Source: Arachis hypogaea
Lineage: Eukaryota > Streptophyta > Magnoliopsida > Fabales > Fabaceae
Direction: 5' to 3'
Assembly (NCBI RefSeq): GCF_003086295.3
Contig: NC_092046.1
Location: forward strand, 101,287,363 to 101,351,362
Length of the DNA stretch: 64,000 bases
Below the pieces are notes generated by a model. It saw only the letters and a program-made list of their open reading frames with translations, was not told the DNA's origin and did not search any database. Below, in pieces: positions 35,467-45,916 of this stretch (positions are counted from its first letter, which is position 1; the number at the start of each line of letters is the position of its first letter). The position numbers were made by a program, and so were the translations under genes.

Positions 35467-36694
35467 CATCTGTCAGGAACAGGGGTGGGCTGGTAGCAGT
35501 GTCTCCATAGTTGGGACTATCATGGCTCCCGGTGCTAGTAAAAGAAGTGGAGTCCGGAGTGTCTGAGTCCTTGAATTTGCCCATGAGCAGCTCCTTGAGG
35601 TATGTGAATCGGCGCTTGTTACGGTGCTCTCTCATCTTAGCTTTCAGTTCATGCCGATCCAATTTTTCAAGTATCTGCTGGAGCAATTTCTCAGTTGTAG
35701 ATGCTTGTGGTGTTGAAGAAGGAATATCTTCAACTGGCTCAGTAGGCTGGCTTGTAGTGGCTGCTGAAAGTCTGAGGTATTTCCCGTTAGGGACATATTG
35801 ATCATCCCGTAGAAGCATGGCTTTGGTGTCCCCAGCTCTGTAGGAGACTCCGGCTGCTGAGACAAGATCTGAGACCAGGGCGGGAAAAGGTAGGTTGCCC
35901 GCGATTTGTACATGCTCCATAGCATTCCGGATGTGTCTTGAGAGATTCAGAGGTTGGTCTGTAAGGATGCACCATAGTAGAACAGTCATGTCTGCAGTGA
36001 ATGAGGACTCATGAGTGCTCGGAAAGGCGTAATGGGACATGATCTGTGCCCATACGCGAGCCTCCAAGGTAAGTGCGGAAGCCAAGATTCCCTTAGGGCG
36101 GGTACGGTGGTATCCGTAGATCCAACGGCTGCCAGGTAATGCAATGACTCCGAGAACGGAGTCCCAGTCAAATTGGTATCTCTGGCGCTGAAGGGTGGCT
36201 TTTTGAAAAGCGTCCATTCCTGCTGGAAAAGGGGGAAGACTCAGAGCTTGTTGGATGGCCTCTTTTGTAATGGGCACTTGCTTCTGCCGGACATAAATAG
36301 ACTGCAGGGTCGGTATGTAGAAGTTGGAGTAGAACTCAACTACCCAAGAGAGATTGACCTGCCTCGACTGTCTCCGTAAGAAACCCCATTGTCTTCGTTC
36401 AATTTGCGGCTCAACAAAGGAGGCAATATTGGACGGGAGGATAAGAAGGTATTCATTGTTATAGTTCCTTTCTGCCAGGATAGGGAACATCTGCTCACAG
36501 TAGCGATTGGAAAATCGCGCAGCGTCCTTTGCTGGAAATGCTTTCTCCTTTTCGTCAACCTTTATTATCCGCTTAACTCTTTTTGTTGAGGGCTTGACTG
36601 TGGTTGAAGAAGGCTCTGCCACTAATGCTCTTTTAGTTCCTCTTCTTGCTGGTGGTTTGGAAGTAGCTTTCTCTTTTCCTTTCTTGGTGGCCAT
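35441..36694 (-). CDS. Intact env-like third ORF of D ('putative plant transposon protein' type), 417 aa
   Basis: ATG at 36694 (MATKKGKEKATSKPPARRG) directly follows CTTCTTTCAG|G on the minus strand, the same acceptor layout as B, so expression from a spliced RNA is likely. Segments: basic Lys/Arg-rich N-terminus (residues 1-45, possible nuclear signal); globular domain (about 50-310) with ARFSNRYCEQMFP, WVVEFYSNFY, FDWDSVLG and LLWCILTDQPLNLSRH; Ser/Thr/Pro linker; coiled coil and basic segment (EKLDRHELKAKMREHRNKRR); acidic Ser-rich tail. No stop or frameshift over 417 codons although D gag-pol is dead. No evident signal peptide or transmembrane helix after this ATG, so 'env-like' reflects position in Athila elements rather than proven function. 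Known family name is from memory. Confidence 0.8.
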   Translation of the reverse strand: MATKKGKEKATSKPPARRGTKRALVAEPSSTTVKPSTKRVKRIIKVDEKEKAFPAKDAARFSNRYCEQMFPILAERNYNNEYLLILPSNIASFVEPQIERRQWGFLRRQSRQVNLSWVVEFYSNFYIPTLQSIYVRQKQVPITKEAIQQALSLPPFPAGMDAFQKATLQRQRYQFDWDSVLGVIALPGSRWIYGYHRTRPKGILASALTLEARVWAQIMSHYAFPSTHESSFTADMTVLLWCILTDQPLNLSRHIRNAMEHVQIAGNLPFPALVSDLVSAAGVSYRAGDTKAMLLRDDQYVPNGKYLRLSAATTSQPTEPVEDIPSSTPQASTTEKLLQQILEKLDRHELKAKMREHRNKRRFTYLKELLMGKFKDSDTPDSTSFTSTGSHDSPNYGDTATSPPLFLTDGTENGAKP

Positions 36695-37470
36695 CCTGAA
36701 AGAAGGGAAGAGAAAGGAAATTAAATTCAAAGAGATAGAGCAAGGAAGAGGGTATTGTAAGTGATAGTCAATGCACAATAAAGATAAATGGCATTAACAC
36801 ATAGTCCGGATTACATGTGAAAAGCTCATCAATGGAAATATAGCAAGTGCATGTAGGACAATGGAATGCAAGAGGTTTATTGGCATGTAGGCAAAGGCAT
36901 GAGTATCATATATCAAACATTCAATGTCCAATTTAGATTACCATTTGTAACAAACTAGCCATCACGTTTGTATTGGCAATTAAATTTAATTAATAAAATA
37001 TGAAAGGGAATTTGTGAAAAGCAAGCATTGCATATTAGAGTAAAATAATGTGAAGAAGTGCATAATGCCATATGGGCTTTTTCACAAACACATAGCATGC
37101 ATGTAGAATAAGCTCTTGAAAGTATGAATTTGAACATGCAAGTAATCCCTTAAAAAAAATTAATATATATGATTGTCAAACAAATTTATAACAAACCATA
37201 AGCATATAAAGATAAATAATGACTCACATAAATAGATAACACCAAGTAAAAAGGAAAAGAAAAAGAAAATAAAAAAAATATATATATAATATAAGAGGAA
37301 TGATGGAAGAGAGAAGAAGGAAGAAGAAGGTAAAACCTTGTTAATGGTGGTGAGAGAGATAGAGAGTGAAAGGTGAGATAGAAAGGGGAAGGAAGAAGGA
37401 AGAGATAAGGAGGGAAAAGAAAAAATAGGATTTGGAGGAAAGAAAGATAAGATAATTTGGCAATTTAGGT
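36695..37470 (-). other. Region upstream of D env-like ORF with pyrimidine-rich tract
   Basis: Contains the acceptor at 36696-36698 and, at about 37300-37440, a purine-rich plus strand (C/T-rich in D's sense). Otherwise AT-rich with no gene. Confidence 0.6.
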
Positions 37471-37477
37471 TGAGCTG

Positions 37478-38032
37478 TGCGGCGCATGCGACGCGGCCGC
37501 GAAAGGCACGCGTTCGCGTGGTTGCGCTCCAGGTAAGGTGATGCGATCGCGTCGGTCATGCGGTCGCGTGACCGATGTTGCGCTGCTGGCGCGAGTTCAG
37601 CCTCGCTCCAGCACAACTCTCTGTTCGATTTATTTTAATTGCCAAAATTGGGTGACGCGATCGCGTGGGTCACGCGATCGCATGAGTGTGCGTGATAAAA
37701 TGGGTGACGCGGCCGCGTCACTGACGCGGTCGCGTGACAAGGGTTGTGCTTCCAGCACCAATCCAGCATCACTCTCGCACAGAATGCGACTGTGCAACCT
37801 TTTACGTCGAAAACCCAGGGCACGCGGCCGCGTGGGGCACGCGGTCGCGTGGGAGGCCATGATTTCCATGCGACGCGGTCGCGTCAACAATGCGGTCGTG
37901 TGGGGTAATTTGTGCCATTGGCACGACTCCAGCGCTGCTCCTGCGTAACTTTCTATTCATTTTTTTATTTTTCTTTACTCCCCCTGCCACGCGGACGCGT
38001 CGCTGGTGCGATCGCGTCGCGCGGCGAAAATA
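37478..38032. repeat. CG-rich palindrome array, internal (element D)
   Basis: Many units such as GACGCGATCGCGTGGG, CACGCGGCCGCGTG and GATGCGATCGCGTCGG. Short ORFs rich in Arg, Ala, Ser and His across it are artefacts of the repeat. Confidence 0.85.
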
Positions 38033-38147
38033 TTTTTTTTTTAAGGAAAGATAAAGACATGTAATTGAAAGAGCACGAAGGCACTAATAAAGAGAAAAGT
38101 TATTAAAGAAGAAAAACTAAAAGTGAAGAAAAGAACGATCATACCGC

Positions 38148-38185
38148 GGTGGGTTGTCTCCCACCAAGCACTTTGCTTTAACGTC
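38148..38185 (-). promoter_or_regulatory. Post-ORF hairpin of D
   Basis: On the minus strand AAAGTGCTT, then GGTGGG, loop AGACAA, CCCACC, within about 40 nt of the pol stop at 38209. Confidence 0.6.
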
Positions 38186-38208
38186 CGTAAGTTGGACGCT
38201 CCACTAGC

Positions 38209-38334
38209 TCAATCTGCTGCGATGTGGGGATCTTCCAGGCGGAAGATCTCAAGCTCCTTATTTTTCTGCACCTTCTCACCATGGTACAGCTTCAGGCGTT
38301 GTCCATTAACCTTAATAAGTTCAGAGCTTGAATG
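38209..38334 (-). pseudogene. C-terminal end of D pol (left of C)
   Basis: Minus-strand reading from the insertion point gives HSSSELIKVNGQRLKLYHG and ends at TGA 38209-38211. It is in frame with pol at 49225 once C and one ATGGC copy are ignored. The VNGQRLK motif matches VNGHRAKLY at the end of C pol. Confidence 0.85.
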
Positions 38335-38678
38335 ATGGCTGATGACAAGTCATCCTAGCCTATTTTAGCTAGTCTTTTTCTTTAGTTTTCATTAGAATTA
38401 TGCACTTTCTTGAGCTACAAGCAAGCTAATTGAGTAGATTTTCATGTTTCCCTTGATTGAACCAACCATATATGAATTCATGCCATTTCATGAGGTTTTG
38501 TGTTATATTTGTTGCATATTATGAAAGAATGAAGATCTCATGATTTTGAGCATAGCTTTGATGAGTTTGGTTGATTAATGATAGGTGAAGAAAGCTTGGA
38601 GAAAGGTTGAAGCAAAGAGGAATGGCTAGAAGTGAAGAATGGAATAAGTGAAAATTGAACCAGAGGCATGAAGTTAGC

Positions 38679-39160
38679 CCCAACGTTAGCCCCCTAACTT
38701 GGAGGCTAACGTTGGGCATAAAAGATCACTCCCTGGACTCCCCACGTTTGAGCCACGTTAGCCCCCTAACTTGGAGGCTAACGTTGGCAAGAGAAACTTG
38801 AAACTCATCCCTGGGCCAGCCAACATTTGCGCCAACGTTAGCCCCCTAACTTGGAGGCTAACGTTGGCACATGAGTTATAAAGGGGGAGAAGGCCAACGT
38901 TTGCGCCAACGTTAGCCCCCTAACTTGGAGGCTAACGTTGGCACATGAATCACAAAGGGAGGGGCACCAACGTTTGCGCCAACGTTAGCCCCCTAACTTG
39001 GAGGCTAACGTTGGCACCACTAGCACTAAGCAAGGCCAACGTTAGGGTCAAAGTTAGACCCCTAACGTTGGCACCAACGTCCAAACCAGGGAATCATGCT
39101 TGCTGCTATGAAAAGTTAGGGCCAAAGTTAGACCCCTAACTTTGACCCTAACGTTGGGAC
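38679..39160 (+). repeat. Tandem hairpin array in C LTR (second copy at about 47746-48227)
   Basis: Five units in which CCAACGTTAGCC pairs with GGCTAACGTTGG around a 12-nt loop (CCCTAACTTGGA), then two diverged units with GGGTCAAAGTTAGACCCC. Many units are preceded by CCAACGTTTGCG. One unit in the 5' LTR lacks a base (CCACGTT) compared with the 3' LTR. Confidence 0.9.
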
Positions 39161-39306
39161 CAACTATGGCTAACTTCAAAACCGGTTCAATTGGTTCACT
39201 TCGGTTCTTCTTCAAACTTCAAGAGCAATCAACCAAGGCCTCTTTCAACCCAATTCCACCAAGAACAAAGGCCCAACTCAAGGCTTGAAGATCATTTTGG
39301 AAAGTG

Positions 39307-39314
39307 TATAAATA
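39307..39314 (+). promoter_or_regulatory. TATA box of C LTR promoter
   Basis: TATAAATA followed by GG, about 150 nt after the hairpin array; repeated at 48374-48381 in the 3' LTR. The minus-strand LTR of E has the same box at a similar place. Confidence 0.65.
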
Positions 39315-40163
39315 GGATAGAATTCAAGTTATTCGGGGAGCTTTCCTTTTGGAATTTTCATAATAGTTTTCGGAGAGCTTTTGAACTTGAGTGAACTTTA
39401 ATTTCTTTGCTTTCATTGCTTTCATTTTCCATTTACTTTTGTCTTGGATCTTGGATTGGAGAATTGAAGAAATTCTGTTTCAATCTCAATCTTGGATCTC
39501 TCTGTTTATTTACTGCTTAAATTGAATTCCATTTCCGGTTCATTGTTCTTCATCTCTTTTCTTTGCAATTTACAATTTCCTTGCTATTGTTCTTGTTGGA
39601 TCTAGGAAGGCATTGAGATCTAGACTTGGTTTTCTAGTCTCTGGGTCCTGAGATCTAAATTTCTCATTTCAATTCCCTGTTTATTGCTTTTTCTGTTCAT
39701 TTACTTTACTGCTTCAAGATCCGGTTCAATCCCAATTCCCTTTCCTTCTTCTGTTTGATGCAATTTAATTTTTCCCTGTTTAAATTCTGCAAATCCATTC
39801 CCCAATTCCCTTTACATTTCAAGCAATTTATATTCCCTGCACTTTAAGATTCCGCAATCTAAATTTCTTGCACTTTAAGTTTCTGCCATTTAATTTCTTG
39901 TTCTTTAAGTTTCAGCAATTTATTTCTTGTTCTCTTTACTTCAATGCAATTTACATTCTGCAAGTCACAAAATCACCCAACCAAATCTTGATTCGCTTGA
40001 CTAAATCAACCACTAAACTAAAATTGCTCAATCCTTCAATCCCTGTGGGATCGACCTCACTCCCGTGAGTTTTTATTACTTGATACGACCCGGTACACTT
40101 GCCGGTTGGATTGTGATGTTTAGTGAGAGATTCGTTTCTCACCAAAATATCTCATCAAGTTTT

Positions 40164-40180
40164 TGGCGCCGTTGCCGGGG
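40164..40180 (+). other. Primer-binding site of C (tRNA-Asp)
   Basis: TGGCGCCGTTGCCGGGG is a perfect complement of the plant tRNA-Asp 3' end, six bases after the LTR. Confidence 0.92.
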
Positions 40181-40349
40181 ATTGATTAGATTGACAATGA
40201 TTAAGTGAGGTGGTAATCTAGATCAAGCACTTTTTCTTTAATTTTGACTAACCCACTAACTGTTTGAATTTTTGCTTAAGCTAACTAAAACTTCATTCTA
40301 GCAGTAGATTGAAGTGTAACTGGTTTGTGTGCTCTTATGTTCTGCTTGT

Positions 40350-42119
40350 ATGTCAGGTACAAGAAGAGCCATACCCAATTTTCATGAACAAGACAAAAGA
40401 ACTCTCAGGAGGTTAAGAAGAGCCGAAAGAGGGAAAAGTATTGTTGGAGAAGAGGAATCAGACGAAGAATTCCACGAGATGGAAGGAGATACATCTAATC
40501 CAGAAGGAGGAGTCAATAATCAACCACAACAGAGGAGAGTATTGGCCTCCTATACCTTTGCAAATGCTAGACATTGTGGAAGTAGCATTCTCACCCCTAA
40601 TGTCAATGCAAATAACTTTGAACTGAAGCCACAACTCATCACATTGGTCCAGAACAATTGCTCATTTGGGGGAGGACCATTGGAGGATCCAAATCAACAT
40701 CTATCTACCTTCTTAAGGATCTGTGACACTGTCAAATCCAATGGCGTGAATCCCGAAACCTACAAGCTTCTGCTGTTCCCGTTCTCATTAAGGGATAAGG
40801 CTGCACAATGGCTTGAAACTTTTCCCCAAGGAAGTATCACTAGTTGGGATGACTTGGTGACTAAATTTCTAGCCAAATTCTATCCACCCCAAAGAATCAT
40901 CAGGCTGAAAACCGAGGTGCAGACATTCACACAATTAGATGCCGAATCCTTGTATGAAGCATGGGAGAGGTACAAAGCCTTAATCAGAAAGTGTCCCCCA
41001 GAGATGTTCAATGAATGGGACGTGCTGCAAAATTTCTATGAAGGCCTGACATTGAAATCTCAGGAGGCATTAGATCATTCTGCTGGAGGTTCACTACAAC
41101 TAATGAAAACTGCTGAAGAGGCTCAGAATCTTGTGGATATGGTGGCCAACAACCAATATTTCTTTGCTCATCAAAGAAGCCGCCAACCATCACAAAGAAG
41201 AGGAGTAATGGAACTAGAAGGAGTGGATTCAATCCTAGCTCAAAACAAGATGATGCAGCAGCAAATTCAACAACAATTTGAGCAAATGGCCAAGAGGATT
41301 GATAGTCTCCAAGTTGCAGCAGTCAACACTAGCCAACCATCAACCACATGGGGACAGAGTGAAGAAACTCAAGAAGAACAACAACAAGAGCAAGTTCAGT
41401 ATATGCACAACCAAGGACCAAATGAAGTGTATGGTGATACATACAATCCATCCTGGAAGAACCACCCAAACCTCAGATGGGGAGATAACCATACCCAAAA
41501 CCAACAACCATGGCAGAGGAACTCAAACCAACACAATCCAAGAAACAACCAAAATCACAACCAGCAGCAGACTAACCAAAACCCCTTCAGAAAACCTCAA
41601 AACAACTACCCCAACATCAACCAATACCAATCTAATAACCAATCTACCAACCAAAATGCCTACCATCCACCACCCACATCTCATAACCCACCTCAAGTAT
41701 CACCTGAAGCCCAAAGAATCACTCACTTGGAAGCCATGATAGACAAAATGTTGAAACACCAAGAAATGGTAGCCAAGAATCAGGAAGCCTCTATAAAGAG
41801 CCTAGAGAGACAGATGGGGCAACTCTCCAAGCAAGCATCTGTTGAGAGACCTTCAAACTCACTGCCCAGTGACACAATTCCAAATCCCAAGGAAGAATGC
41901 AAGGCAATACAATTGAGGAGTGGGAAAACATTGATAAGCAACAATGACACTACAAGGAAGCAAGCAGAGAACATCAAAGAACCAACAGAGGATGAGAATC
42001 AAACAAAGGTAGATGAGGATAAGGAGCAAGATGTGATGCCAAACAAAGACACTGAGAAACTCAAAGAGAAGAACAACCAGCCACATAGCTCAAAGGAAGT
42101 AGCTCAGGGGCAGCAGTAA
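40350..42119 (+). CDS. Gag polyprotein of element C, 589 aa
   Basis: The likely start is ATG 40350 (MSGTRRAIPNFHEQDKRTLR); the frame is open further upstream only through a GTG. Basic/acidic N-terminus, then the retrotransposon gag domain: NNFELKPQLITLVQNN, KLLLFPFSLRDKAAQWLETF, WDDLVTKFLAKFYPPQRI, ESLYEAWERYKALIRKCP. Downstream is a helical stretch, then YGDTYNPSWKNHPNLRW where a CCHC zinc knuckle might be expected, a long Asn/Gln-rich region (about residues 370-450), a coiled coil (SLERQMGQLSKQ) and ECKAIQLRSGK before an acidic tail. There is no zinc knuckle. It ends at TAA 42117-42119 and the next codon is the pol ATG in the same frame. Confidence 0.92.
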   Translation: MSGTRRAIPNFHEQDKRTLRRLRRAERGKSIVGEEESDEEFHEMEGDTSNPEGGVNNQPQQRRVLASYTFANARHCGSSILTPNVNANNFELKPQLITLVQNNCSFGGGPLEDPNQHLSTFLRICDTVKSNGVNPETYKLLLFPFSLRDKAAQWLETFPQGSITSWDDLVTKFLAKFYPPQRIIRLKTEVQTFTQLDAESLYEAWERYKALIRKCPPEMFNEWDVLQNFYEGLTLKSQEALDHSAGGSLQLMKTAEEAQNLVDMVANNQYFFAHQRSRQPSQRRGVMELEGVDSILAQNKMMQQQIQQQFEQMAKRIDSLQVAAVNTSQPSTTWGQSEETQEEQQQEQVQYMHNQGPNEVYGDTYNPSWKNHPNLRWGDNHTQNQQPWQRNSNQHNPRNNQNHNQQQTNQNPFRKPQNNYPNINQYQSNNQSTNQNAYHPPPTSHNPPQVSPEAQRITHLEAMIDKMLKHQEMVAKNQEASIKSLERQMGQLSKQASVERPSNSLPSDTIPNPKEECKAIQLRSGKTLISNNDTTRKQAENIKEPTEDENQTKVDEDKEQDVMPNKDTEKLKEKNNQPHSSKEVAQGQQ

Positions 42120-45100
42120 ATGGGAAAAAGCATCATACCCCCACTGCCTTACCCTCAGAGGTTCAACAAAGAGATTAAAGACAAGCATTTCCACAAATTC
42201 CTTGAGATTTTTAAGAAGCTGGAAATCAACATTCCCTTGGCTGAAGCACTTGAGCAAATGCCTCTATATTCCAAGTTTCTGAAGGATCTTATCAACAAGA
42301 AAAGAAGTTGGCTTGAAAGGGAAACCATATTACTCACCGAGGAATGCAGTGCTGTGATTCAACGGGGTATTCCACCAAAACTTAAGGATCCGGGAAGCTT
42401 TGTAGTCTCATGCACTATTGGCAAGATAATTCTCAACAAGGCTCTCTGTGACCTGGGTGCCAGCATCAATTTAATGCCTCTCTCAATGATGAGAAAACTT
42501 GCCATAGAAGAACTTAAACCCACCAGGATGTCACTAGTCATGGCTGACAGATCAATCAAGACACCTAATGGAATTGTGGAGAACCTGTTAGTGAAGATTG
42601 GGGAGTTTATTTTCCCAGCAGATTTTGTAATTTTGGACACTGAAGAAGAAGGAAACGACTCAATCATTCTGGGAAGGCCATTTCTACACACAGCAAGGGC
42701 CATCATTGATGTAGAAAAAGGAGAAATGACCTTCAGGGTCCATAATGAACAAATGATCATAAATGTGTTCAAATCAATGCAAAACGCTCCTGAGCAAGAG
42801 GATTACGTGAGAGTGGATATGATAGACAGTTTGGTGGAAGAAACTTTGGAAGAAAATTTTCAAGAGCAAGAAGGAAATAAAGAAGCAACAGAGGAACAAG
42901 TGGCTGAGACCTCTACTGAGCAAGATAAAAGGCAAGATAAGAAAGAAGATGTACGAAGACAAGAACTGAAACCTTTACCCACCCATCTCAAATATGCATT
43001 CCTTGGAACATCGGAGAGCTTCCCAGTAATCATTAATTCATCCCTAACAAAGAAGGAAGAAGGAGAACTTCTTGATGTACTCAAGGCTCACAAAGATGCT
43101 TTAGGATGGACCATTGATGATCTGAAGGGAATCAGTCCTGCAGTATGTATGCATAAGATCCTCTTGGAAGATAATTCCAAACCAGTGGTTCAACCGCAAA
43201 GAAGGCTAAATCCTACAATGAAGGAAGTTGTCCAGAAGGAAGTAATGAAGTTGTGGAATGCAGGGATAATCTTCCCAATATCTGACAGCCCATGGGTAAG
43301 CCCGGTTCAAGTTGTACCAAAGAAGGGAGGGATGACGGTCATCACTAATGAGAAGAATGAGTTGATCCCTACTAGAACAGTGACGGGGTGGAGAATGTGC
43401 ATAGACTATAGAAGATTGAATGATGCCACCAGGAAGGATCATTTCCCTCTCCCATTCATTGATCAGATGCTGGAAAGGTTAGTCGGCCATGCCTATTACT
43501 ATTTTTTGGACGGATATTCTGGGTATAATCAAATCGTGGTAGACCCCAAGGACCAAGAGAAAACTGCCTTCACATGTCCATTTGGAATTTTTGCGTATAG
43601 GAGGATGCCTTTTGGGCTCTGCAACGCCCCTGCCACATTTCAAAGGTGTATGCTCTCCATTTTTTCTGATATGGTCGAAAAATTTTTAGAAGTCTTCATG
43701 GATGACTTCTCTGTTTTTGGTGATAATTTCAATGCTTGCCTAAACCATTTAACTCTTGTCTTGAAACGGTGCCAAGAAACTAATTTGGTTTTAAACTGGG
43801 AGAAATGCCATTTTATGGTACCCGAAGGAATTGTTCTTGGCCATAAAGTTTCAAGAAAAGGGATAGAGGTTGATAAGGCAAAGGTTGAGATTATAGAAAA
43901 ACTCCCTCCACCAATTAATATGAAATCTGTTAGAAGTTTCTTGGGGCATGCCGGATTTTACAGAAGGTTTATCAAGGATTTTTCAAAAATAGCCAAACCT
44001 TTAAGTAATCTGTTAATGCTTGATAACCCTTTTGTTTTTGATGAAAACTGTCAGCATGCATTTGAAACTTTAAAAAATAAACTCACAACAACACCAATCA
44101 TCACACCTCCAGATTGGAGATTACCTTTTGAACTCATGTGTGATGCAAGTGACATCGCAATTGGTGCTGTACTTGGGCAAAAGAAGGGGAATTTGCATCA
44201 TGTCATATATTATGCAAGTAAAGTGTTGAATGAGGCCCAAAGAAATTACACTACAACAGAAAAAGAGTTGCTAGCTGTAGTCTATGCATTTGATAAGTTT
44301 AGATCATATCTGATAGGATCAAAAGTTGTAGTTTACACTGATCATGCTGCACTTAAGTATTTGATGTCAAAGCAGGATGCTAAACCAAGACTCATCAGGT
44401 GGATACTGCTCCTACAAGAATTTGACATTGAGATAAGAGATAGGAAGGGCACTGAAAATCAGGTCGCTGATCATCTGTCAAGGCTACCACATGAAACAAA
44501 TCAAAAAGCATCCCAGCCCATAAATGAAAGCTTCCCAGATGAGCACCTTCTGCAGATCCAGCAAGCACCTTGGTTTGCTGACATAGCAAATTACAAAGTG
44601 GGAAGGAAGATACCGCAAGAATTCTCTAAGCAACAAGTGAAGAAGTTGATCAAAGAAGCAAGGAAATTTTCATGGGATGAACCCTTCTTATTCAAGAGAT
44701 GCTCTGATGGAGTGATCAGGAGGTGTATTCCTGAAAGTGAAGTGAGGGACATCTTGTGGCATTGTCATGGTTCAGCTTATGGTGGACACTTTGGCCCAGA
44801 AAAAACAGCCGCAAAAATACTGCAGAGTGGCTTCTATTGGCCAACTATTTTCAAGGATGCCAGAGAATATGTACACCAATGTAATGAATGCCAGAAAGCA
44901 GGAGGATTAACAAGAAGGAATGAGATGCCTCAAAATTTTATCTTGGAATTAGAATTGTTCGATCTATGGGGAATTGATTTCATGGGACCTTTTCCTCCTT
45001 CCTATTCTTTTAGATACATCCTGGTAGCAGTGGAATATGTCTCAAAATGGGTAGAAGCCATAGCCACAACCACCTGTGATGCACAGATCGTCCTCCAATT

Positions 45101-45854
45101 CCTCAAAAAGCACATCTTCACTAGGTTTGGAGTGCCCAAAGGTCTTATTAGTGATGGTGGTAGTCACTTTTGCAACAAACAAATGGAGAATCTCCTTCAC
45201 AAATATGGAGTAATTCACAAAGTAGCCACACCCTACCATCCTCAGACTAACGGCCAAGCTGAACTTGCAAATAGAGAATTAAAGAAGATCCTAGAGAAAA
45301 CAGTGGGAATCACAAGAAAAGATTGGGCTAGAAAGCTAGAGGATGCATTGTGGGCGTATAGGACAGCTTTTAAAACTCCTATTGGCAAGTCACCCTTTCA
45401 GCTATTATATGGCAAATCCTGCCACCTCCCTGTAGAGCTTGAACACAGAGCTTTTTGGGCCACTAAACTCCTCAACCTTGATCCCCAAGCTGCAGGAGAA
45501 AAAAGGTTGTTACAACTAAATGAACTAGATGAATTCAGACTGGAAGCTTATGAAAATGCGAAGATATACAAGGAGAAAGCTAAGAAGTGGCATGATAAGA
45601 AGATCACAAAGAAGGAATTCAAGCCAGGACAACAAGTGCTCCTGTATAATTCGAGGCTTAAAATCTTCCCTAGCAAACTGAAGTCTAAGTGGACTGGCCC
45701 ATACTTGGTGACAAAGATTTTTCCCTATGGGAATATTGAACTGCTAGATGAGGCAACAAAGAATCAATTCACTGTAAATGGTCACAGAGCAAAGTTGTAC
45801 TTGGGAGGACAATGGGTTAAGGAAAAAGAGGTTCAACACCTACAACCCTCTTAA
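42120..45854 (+). CDS. Pol polyprotein of element C (protease-RT-RNase H-integrase), 1244 aa
   Basis: Aspartic protease around residues 90-200: [12 protein letters not shown] (catalytic Asp 111) and SIILGRPFL (181-189). [25 protein letters not shown] and the catalytic FMDD at 526-529 (FMDD is usual for Athila). RNase [30 protein letters not shown] and [10 protein letters not shown]. Integrase: HHCC finger ([12 protein letters not shown] to [10 protein letters not shown]), catalytic triad in [21 protein letters not shown] and [15 protein letters not shown], and a C-terminal domain with [12 protein letters not shown] and VNGHRAKLY. All key residues are present and the frame is uninterrupted, so the enzymes look functional. 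No chromodomain. Translation would need re-initiation, readthrough of the gag UAA, or a separate RNA. Confidence 0.95.
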   Translation: MGKSIIPPLPYPQRFNKEIKDKHFHKFLEIFKKLEINIPLAEALEQMPLYSKFLKDLINKKRSWLERETILLTEECSAVIQRGIPPKLKDPGSFVVSCTIGKIILNKALCDLGASINLMPLSMMRKLAIEELKPTRMSLVMADRSIKTPNGIVENLLVKIGEFIFPADFVILDTEEEGNDSIILGRPFLHTARAIIDVEKGEMTFRVHNEQMIINVFKSMQNAPEQEDYVRVDMIDSLVEETLEENFQEQEGNKEATEEQVAETSTEQDKRQDKKEDVRRQELKPLPTHLKYAFLGTSESFPVIINSSLTKKEEGELLDVLKAHKDALGWTIDDLKGISPAVCMHKILLEDNSKPVVQPQRRLNPTMKEVVQKEVMKLWNAGIIFPISDSPWVSPVQVVPKKGGMTVITNEKNELIPTRTVTGWRMCIDYRRLNDATRKDHFPLPFIDQMLERLVGHAYYYFLDGYSGYNQIVVDPKDQEKTAFTCPFGIFAYRRMPFGLCNAPATFQRCMLSIFSDMVEKFLEVFMDDFSVFGDNFNACLNHLTLVLKRCQETNLVLNWEKCHFMVPEGIVLGHKVSRKGIEVDKAKVEIIEKLPPPINMKSVRSFLGHAGFYRRFIKDFSKIAKPLSNLLMLDNPFVFDENCQHAFETLKNKLTTTPIITPPDWRLPFELMCDASDIAIGAVLGQKKGNLHHVIYYASKVLNEAQRNYTTTEKELLAVVYAFDKFRSYLIGSKVVVYTDHAALKYLMSKQDAKPRLIRWILLLQEFDIEIRDRKGTENQVADHLSRLPHETNQKASQPINESFPDEHLLQIQQAPWFADIANYKVGRKIPQEFSKQQVKKLIKEARKFSWDEPFLFKRCSDGVIRRCIPESEVRDILWHCHGSAYGGHFGPEKTAAKILQSGFYWPTIFKDAREYVHQCNECQKAGGLTRRNEMPQNFILELELFDLWGIDFMGPFPPSYSFRYILVAVEYVSKWVEAIATTTCDAQIVLQFLKKHIFTRFGVPKGLISDGGSHFCNKQMENLLHKYGVIHKVATPYHPQTNGQAELANRELKKILEKTVGITRKDWARKLEDALWAYRTAFKTPIGKSPFQLLYGKSCHLPVELEHRAFWATKLLNLDPQAAGEKRLLQLNELDEFRLEAYENAKIYKEKAKKWHDKKITKKEFKPGQQVLLYNSRLKIFPSKLKSKWTGPYLVTKIFPYGNIELLDEATKNQFTVNGHRAKLYLGGQWVKEKEVQHLQPS

Positions 45855-45880
45855 AAAGAATTGAAAGGTGTCAAGCTAGT

Positions 45881-45916
45881 GACAATAAAAGAGCGCTTGT
45901 TGGGAGGCAACCCAAC
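45881..45916 (+). promoter_or_regulatory. Post-ORF hairpin of C
   Basis: GACAATAAAAGAGCGCTTG, then TTGGG, loop AGGCAA, CCCAA, beginning 27 nt after the pol stop. Element A has the same GACAATAAAA lead-in. Confidence 0.65.

Larger units (their letters stand above)
38340..40157 (+). repeat. 5' LTR of element C
   Basis: Starts TGATGACAAGTCATC: GATGAC and GTCATC form a perfect hairpin with a two-base loop. Ends AATATCTCATCA. It holds the tandem hairpin array at 38679-39160 and a TATA box at 39307. Short ORFs are present in both LTRs but look incidental. Confidence 0.96.

Noticed and set aside
38679..39160. CRISPR-like appearance of regularly spaced palindromic repeats in C LTR
   Set aside because: Repeats include the intervening sequence, lie in an LTR and are duplicated in the other LTR. 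This is a eukaryotic genome and there are no cas genes.
40164..40180. tRNA-Asp-like matches at 2205, 15861, 40164, 54687 and 58406
   Set aside because: Only the 3'-terminal complement is present, always beside an LTR, so these are primer-binding sites and not tRNA genes.
40329..40349. Upstream extension of C gag
   Set aside because: The extra codons begin at GTG; the first ATG in frame is 40350 with a typical gag N-terminus.
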